A DNA stretch of 64,000 nucleotides. It comes from Micavibrio_B sp964633355 (lineage in GTDB: Bacteria; Pseudomonadota; Alphaproteobacteria; Micavibrionales; Micavibrionaceae). The translations under genes and the position numbers were made by a program. The stretch covers positions 30,749-94,748 of the forward strand of contig CAZWGO010000007.1 in NCBI GenBank assembly GCA_964633355.1, read 5' to 3'. This document shows positions 60,316 through 64,000 of this stretch, in pieces; position 1 is the first letter of the stretch, and each line of letters begins with the position of its first letter. The notes beneath the pieces are model-generated. The model was not told where the DNA came from. It saw nothing but the letters and a program-made list of their open reading frames with translations, and did not search any database.

Positions 60316-60689
60316 TATTCTGCTCTCTCTTTAACAACGATTGTTATGTTGCTGAAAAATTTCTTTACGCCTGCGCTGCGGCCACGGCCCCGTGCATGAA
60401 AGCGTTTCATGACCATGGATTTACCAACAGTCGCTTCTGCAACGTACAGGCGGTCGACATCCAGGTTATGGTTGTTCTCGGCATTCGAAACGGCGGATTG
60501 CAATGTCTTTTGAACATCAAGAGCAACGCGCTTGCGGCTGAACTGAAGATCGATCAGCGCTTTTTCCGCTTTCTTGCCACGGATCATTTCCGCAACAAGA
60601 TTCAATTTGTAAGGAGAAGAATCAACGAATTTGTTGAAAGCTCTTGCTTCCGTCTCCGCGACCCGTCTTTCATTCTTTTTCTGGCTCAT
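60315..60689 (-). CDS. rplV: 50S ribosomal protein L22 (uL22)
   Basis: 124 residues. SSPYKLNLVAEMIRGKKAEKALIDLQFSRKRVA and the tunnel loop VGKSMVMKRFHARGRGRSAGVKKFFSNITIVV. The loop lines the exit tunnel, where macrolide-resistance changes occur elsewhere. Confidence 0.98.
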   Translation of the reverse strand: MSQKKNERRVAETEARAFNKFVDSSPYKLNLVAEMIRGKKAEKALIDLQFSRKRVALDVQKTLQSAVSNAENNHNLDVDRLYVAEATVGKSMVMKRFHARGRGRSAGVKKFFSNITIVVKERAE

Positions 60690-60704
60690 AATGGCGCTTC
60701 CTTA

Positions 60705-60980
60705 TTATTTCTTGGCTGTCTTGTCGCCAGCGTGACCTTTATAGGTACGCGTTGGCGCGAATTCACCAAGCTTGTGGCCGATCATGTTGTCTGTAACCAG
60801 AACAGGGATGAAATTCTTCCCGTTATGGACAGCAAATGTCAGACCGACAAATTGCGGTAAAATTGTTGAACGACGCGACCAAGTTTTGATCGGCGAATTT
60901 TTTCCGGATGAGCGAGAGCCTTCTACTTTCTTAAGTAGATAGCCATCAACAAACGGACCTTTCCATACTGAACGAGCCAT
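60705..60980 (-). CDS. rpsS: 30S ribosomal protein S19 (uS19)
   Basis: 91 residues. MARSVWKGPFVDGYLLKKVE, KTWSRRSTILPQFVGLTFAVHNGKNFIPV, GHKLGEFAPTRTYKGHAGDK. Complete head protein next to S13. Confidence 0.98.
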   Translation of the reverse strand: MARSVWKGPFVDGYLLKKVEGSRSSGKNSPIKTWSRRSTILPQFVGLTFAVHNGKNFIPVLVTDNMIGHKLGEFAPTRTYKGHAGDKTAKK

Positions 60981-60999
60981 AGTTTACTTCGCGTCCTTC

Positions 61000-61836
61000 T
61001 TATTTCTGGTTCTTGTTTTTACGGCGGCGGATAATCAGTCTATCCGTCGATTTATTCTTACGAGTCTTGCCACCCTTGGCTGTTTTACCCCATGGGGAAA
61101 CCGGGTGACGTCCACCTGATGTACGGCCTTCACCACCACCATGCGGGTGATCGATCGGGTTCATAGCAACACCGCGGACATTCGGCTTGATACCTTTCCA
61201 GCGTGAGCGTCCGGCCTTACCCCATGATTCGTTCATGTGGTCAGGATTGGATACTGCACCGACTGTCGCCATGCACTCACCGTGCACGAGGCGAAGTTCG
61301 CCGGAAGATAATTTAATTTGAGCGTAACCTGCGTCACGACCGACGAGTTGAGCGTATGTACCCGCAGAGCGAGCCATTTGACCGCCTTTACCAGGCTTCA
61401 TCTCAACGTTGTGAATGATCGTACCGACCGGCATGGAGCGAAGTGGCATCGCATTACCGACTTTGATATCGACTTTCTCACCGGAGATGATCTTGTCGCC
61501 TTCTTTCAAACGTTGCGGTGCCAGCACATATGCTTTTTCGCCGTCTGCGTAAGATACGAGAGCAATGTAAGCTGTGCGGTTTGGATCGTATTCCAGACGC
61601 TCGACAGTTCCTTCTGCATCAAACTTCTTACGTTTGAAATCGATGATACGGTAGCGCTGCTTGTGGCCGCCGCTTTTTGTGAAGGAAGTAATGCGTCCAA
61701 GATTGTTACGGCCACCCGTTTTCTTCTTACCTTCTGTCAGGCTTTTTTCAGGAGAGCCTTTCCAAAGATTAGAGCGGTCAACCAGAATAAGCTGGCGGGT
61801 ACCTGGTGTAACTGGATTTGATTTTCTTAAAGCCAT
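61000..61836 (-). CDS. rplB: 50S ribosomal protein L2 (uL2)
   Basis: 278 residues. NNLGRITSFTKSGGHKQRYRIIDF and the C-terminal RGVAMNPIDHPHGGGEGRTSGGRHPVSPWG with the essential His. Core of the peptidyl transferase region. Confidence 0.99.
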   Translation of the reverse strand: MALRKSNPVTPGTRQLILVDRSNLWKGSPEKSLTEGKKKTGGRNNLGRITSFTKSGGHKQRYRIIDFKRKKFDAEGTVERLEYDPNRTAYIALVSYADGEKAYVLAPQRLKEGDKIISGEKVDIKVGNAMPLRSMPVGTIIHNVEMKPGKGGQMARSAGTYAQLVGRDAGYAQIKLSSGELRLVHGECMATVGAVSNPDHMNESWGKAGRSRWKGIKPNVRGVAMNPIDHPHGGGEGRTSGGRHPVSPWGKTAKGGKTRKNKSTDRLIIRRRKNKNQK

Positions 61837-61848
61837 TGTTTTAAGTCC

Positions 61849-62169
61849 TTATACTCCGGTTCCGACATCGATTGTCTGGCCTTCAGCCAAAGTCACGATA
61901 GCTTTTTTAACATCAGAACGTTTACCGGCAACGCCTTTGAAACGCTTTGTTTTGCCTTTAGTGATCAATGTGTTGACGTTGGTCACTTTCACTTTGAAAA
62001 GAGCTTCAACGGCAGCCTTGATTTGAGGCTTGGTTGCGGATTTCTCAACGCGGAAAGTCACCTGACCGTACTGGGAACCCATTGTCGATTTTTCAGTGAC
62101 GACAGGGCTTTTCAGGATCGTGTAAGCTTTTTCACTGATTTGTTGTGTTTCTGTTTTTGCTTTCGCCAT
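61849..62169 (-). CDS. rplW: 50S ribosomal protein L23 (uL23)
   Basis: 106 residues. KSPVVTEKSTMGSQYGQVTFRVEKSATKPQIKAAVEALF and VNTLITKGKTKRFKG. Docking site for SRP and trigger factor at the tunnel exit. Confidence 0.97.
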   Translation of the reverse strand: MAKAKTETQQISEKAYTILKSPVVTEKSTMGSQYGQVTFRVEKSATKPQIKAAVEALFKVKVTNVNTLITKGKTKRFKGVAGKRSDVKKAIVTLAEGQTIDVGTGV

Positions 62170-62180
62170 AATTTCTCTCC

Positions 62181-62828
62181 TTATGCCGCTGCTTTAACTG
62201 GCTTATCTCCAGTTAAACGTGTTGTCAGGGCATCAACAGCATCTTTTGTCAGGACGAGTGTGTCGCGACGCAGGATGTCGTAGACGTTTGCACCGTCTGA
62301 CGATGTAACATCGATCAGCGGAATGTTGCGGGCTGAAAGCGCGAAGTTTACATCCAGCTCAGGTCCGGTTACAAACACAGCAGATGTAATACCCATGGTT
62401 TTCAGCGTAGCAACCATTTCTTTTGTATTCGGCTTGGCAACATTGGTTGCGTCCAGAATAATAAGTTTTCCGCTCGCTACTTTCGAAGACAATGCGATTT
62501 TCAAAGCCAGAGCGCGTTCGCGTTTCGGCATCTCAGTCGCATGGGAACGAACGACCGGACCGAACATGCGGGCACCGCCAACATGGTGAGGCGCACGGTT
62601 TGTACCGCGACGGGCGGAACCTGTACCTTTTTGCTTGAAAGGCTTTTTACCCGTACCTGAAACTTCGGAAATATCCTTGGTTTTATGTGTACCGGCCTGA
62701 CGCTTGTTCAGCTGGTAGCGAACCATACGGTGCAGGATATCCTGACGGATTTCCACGCCGAACACGTCGTCGTTCAGTTCAATAGAACCGGCGTCTTTGT
62801 TCTGAAGATTTTTGACAGCAATTTTCAT
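62181..62828 (-). CDS. rplD: 50S ribosomal protein L4 (uL4)
   Basis: 215 residues. RHGTHKTKD-type AGTHKTKDISEVSGTGKKPFKQKGTGSARRGTNRAPHHVGGARMFGPV is the tunnel loop. In E. coli L4 represses the S10 operon. One-base overlap with rplC. Confidence 0.97.
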   Translation of the reverse strand: MKIAVKNLQNKDAGSIELNDDVFGVEIRQDILHRMVRYQLNKRQAGTHKTKDISEVSGTGKKPFKQKGTGSARRGTNRAPHHVGGARMFGPVVRSHATEMPKRERALALKIALSSKVASGKLIILDATNVAKPNTKEMVATLKTMGITSAVFVTGPELDVNFALSARNIPLIDVTSSDGANVYDILRRDTLVLTKDAVDALTTRLTGDKPVKAAA

Positions 62829-63589
62829 TATGCTTCACCTTGCTCTTGTGTCGCTTCTGCAGCAGGAGCTGCTTCTTCTGCAGGTGCAGGAGCCGCTTCA
62901 GCCTTAGGAGCATTTGACTGTTTCAGACCGGCAGGCATCGGAGCCTCGGCTGGCAACGCTTTTTTAATTGCGTCTGTGATTTTAACGTAGGATGTCGCGT
63001 TACCCGGGACAGCGCCTTCGATCAGGATCAAGCCTTGCGCCGCATCGACCGCAACCACTTTCAGGTTTTGCGTCGTTACAGTTTCGTCACCAAGGTGACC
63101 GGCCATTTTCTTGTTCTTGAAGACTTTACCTGGATCCTGACGCTGACCTGTCGAACCATGTGCACGGTGCGTTACAGATACACCGTGAGATGCGCGCATA
63201 CCACCGAAGTTCCAGCGTTTCATCGCACCGGCAAAACCTTTACCTTTAGTCGTGCCTTGGATATCGACGAATTGACCGGCAACGAAATGCTCGACGGATA
63301 ATTCTGCACCAATCTCCAGAACGTTTTCCGGGGAAACGCGGAATTCGCAAACCTTGATTTTCGGCTCGACCTTGGCTTTTGCAAATACGCCGCGCATCGG
63401 TTTCGATGTACGATTTACTTTCGCCTTGCCAACGCCTAGCTGAACGGCTGTATAGCCTTCTTTTGCTTGCGTACGAATTGCAGTAACCTGGCAATTCTCA
63501 ACTTTCAGGATCGTCACAGGAATATGGGAACCATCAGCAGCAAAAATGCGGCTCATCCCTTCCTTACGTGCTATCAGACCTGTTCTCAT
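62828..63589 (-). CDS. rplC: 50S ribosomal protein L3 (uL3) with acidic Ala/Pro tail
   Basis: 253 residues against 209 in E. coli. Core QFVDIQGTTKGKGFAGAMKRWNF, RAHGSTGQRQDPGKVFKNKKMAGHLG. The last 41 residues (from PAEAPMPAG, with AAPAPAEEAAPAAEA) are an Ala/Pro/Glu extension, probably disordered. Confidence 0.97.
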   Translation of the reverse strand: MRTGLIARKEGMSRIFAADGSHIPVTILKVENCQVTAIRTQAKEGYTAVQLGVGKAKVNRTSKPMRGVFAKAKVEPKIKVCEFRVSPENVLEIGAELSVEHFVAGQFVDIQGTTKGKGFAGAMKRWNFGGMRASHGVSVTHRAHGSTGQRQDPGKVFKNKKMAGHLGDETVTTQNLKVVAVDAAQGLILIEGAVPGNATSYVKITDAIKKALPAEAPMPAGLKQSNAPKAEAAPAPAEEAAPAAEATQEQGEA

Positions 63590-63614
63590 GGTCGTTTCTC
63601 CAAATACTTTCTAC

Positions 63615-63935
63615 TTAAGCCGCTTGGCCAATTTTAATTTCAACATCCACACCGGCAGCGAGGTCGAGCTTCATCAGCGCGTCAACGGTTTGCGGTGTAG
63701 GGTCTACGATATCTAGCACGCGCTTGTGAGTTCTCATTTCGAACGCTTCCATCGATTTTTTATCGATATGCGGAGAGCGCAAGACGGTGAACTTCTCAAT
63801 GCGTGTTGGAAGTGGAATAGGACCACGAACCTGCGCGCCTGTGCGCTTGGCTGTGTTCACGATCTCGGCTGTCGAAACATCGAGAACGCGGTGGTCAAAT
63901 GCCCGAAGGCGGATGCGAATGGTTTGTGTGTCCAT
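63615..63935 (-). CDS. rpsJ: 30S ribosomal protein S10 (uS10, NusE)
   Basis: 106 residues. TIRIRLRAFDHRVLDVSTAEIVNTAKRTGAQVRGPIPLPTRIEKFTVLRSPHIDKKSMEAFEMRTHKR in parts: RAFDHRVLD, GPIPLPT, SPHIDKKS. Also NusE, partner of NusB in antitermination and NusG coupling. First ribosomal gene of the S10 operon, 14 bases after tuf. Confidence 0.98.
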   Translation of the reverse strand: MDTQTIRIRLRAFDHRVLDVSTAEIVNTAKRTGAQVRGPIPLPTRIEKFTVLRSPHIDKKSMEAFEMRTHKRVLDIVDPTPQTVDALMKLDLAAGVDVEIKIGQAA

Positions 63936-63949
63936 AATTCCAAATTTCC

Positions 63950-64000
63950 TTATTCAACAATCGTATCGACGACGCCGGCGCCGACGGTACGGCCGCCTTC
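63950..64000 (-). CDS. tuf: Elongation factor Tu, last 16 codons (gene runs off the right edge)
   Basis: The minus strand reads EGGRTVGAGVVDTIVE and stop (TAA at 63950-63952), the standard EF-Tu C-terminus. tuf directly before rpsJ is the usual str-S10 junction. Only this end is in the window. Confidence 0.93.
   Translation of the reverse strand, partial: EGGRTVGAGVVDTIVE

Noticed and set aside
1..64000. CRISPR arrays, tRNA genes, prophage or complete insertion sequences
   Set aside because: I saw no regular spaced repeats, no tRNA-like T-arm with CCA context, and no transposase, integrase or phage structural gene.

Overview
The window looks like a chromosomal segment of an alphaproteobacterium of moderate GC. 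The evidence is a SAM-II type riboswitch ahead of metF, an ATP12-family F1-ATPase chaperone, a DUF3035 lipoprotein, a short-LID adenylate kinase, and a gene order (ileS-lspA-DUF3035-two M16 peptidases) that I associate with Rhodospirillales/Micavibrio-like genomes. The exact order is a guess. Two runs of exactly 10 N (8287-8296 and 9979-9988) show a draft assembly. Each sits inside a gene whose frame only closes if the true gap differs from 10 bases. I saw no tRNA, rRNA, CRISPR array, prophage or complete insertion sequence.

Layout, 1-17 kb: partial thrC (minus); a SecD-like lipoprotein and arsH; an AT-rich HEPN-like orphan overlapping guaA; the metF-metE operon under a SAM-II riboswitch; mscS and rsmB (each with an N gap); an orphan behind a strong promoter with direct repeats; nemA; a small secreted protein; guaB; a 628-residue orphan; rlmE. 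Layout, 17-28 kb: a BepA-like metalloprotease, a DsbA-like oxidoreductase, a PCuAC copper chaperone, a HAD protein with a Cys-rich tail, aroQ, accB and accC separated by two extra genes, aat, a previously hidden 47-residue gene on the minus strand, a TolC-like lipoprotein and a DUF2147 protein.

Layout, 28-41 kb: a long plus-strand run ribF-ileS-lspA-DUF3035-M16-M16-pgi-pentapeptide protein-mutL-small membrane protein. Layout, 41-49 kb: a minus-strand run of seven tightly spaced genes, read from 49.0 kb down: large PcfJ-like orphan, Deg protease, rarA, crcB, rluC, AsmA-like protein, atp12. Layout, 49-64 kb: the S10-spc-alpha ribosomal supercluster on the minus strand, from the tuf 3' end through rpsJ to rplQ, including secY, adk and rpoA.

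Functionally most of the window is housekeeping: translation, purine, methionine and fatty acid synthesis, and envelope protein quality control. The parts most worth a second look are the 47-residue gene with its own Shine-Dalgarno and terminator, the two large orphan proteins with Cys-containing C-terminal modules, the HEPN-like orphan, the pentapeptide protein with an internal 14-residue repeat array, the interrupted accB-accC pair, the methionine riboswitch with its SD-covering hairpin, and several families of intergenic palindromes, one of which lies with a terminator inside the spc operon.
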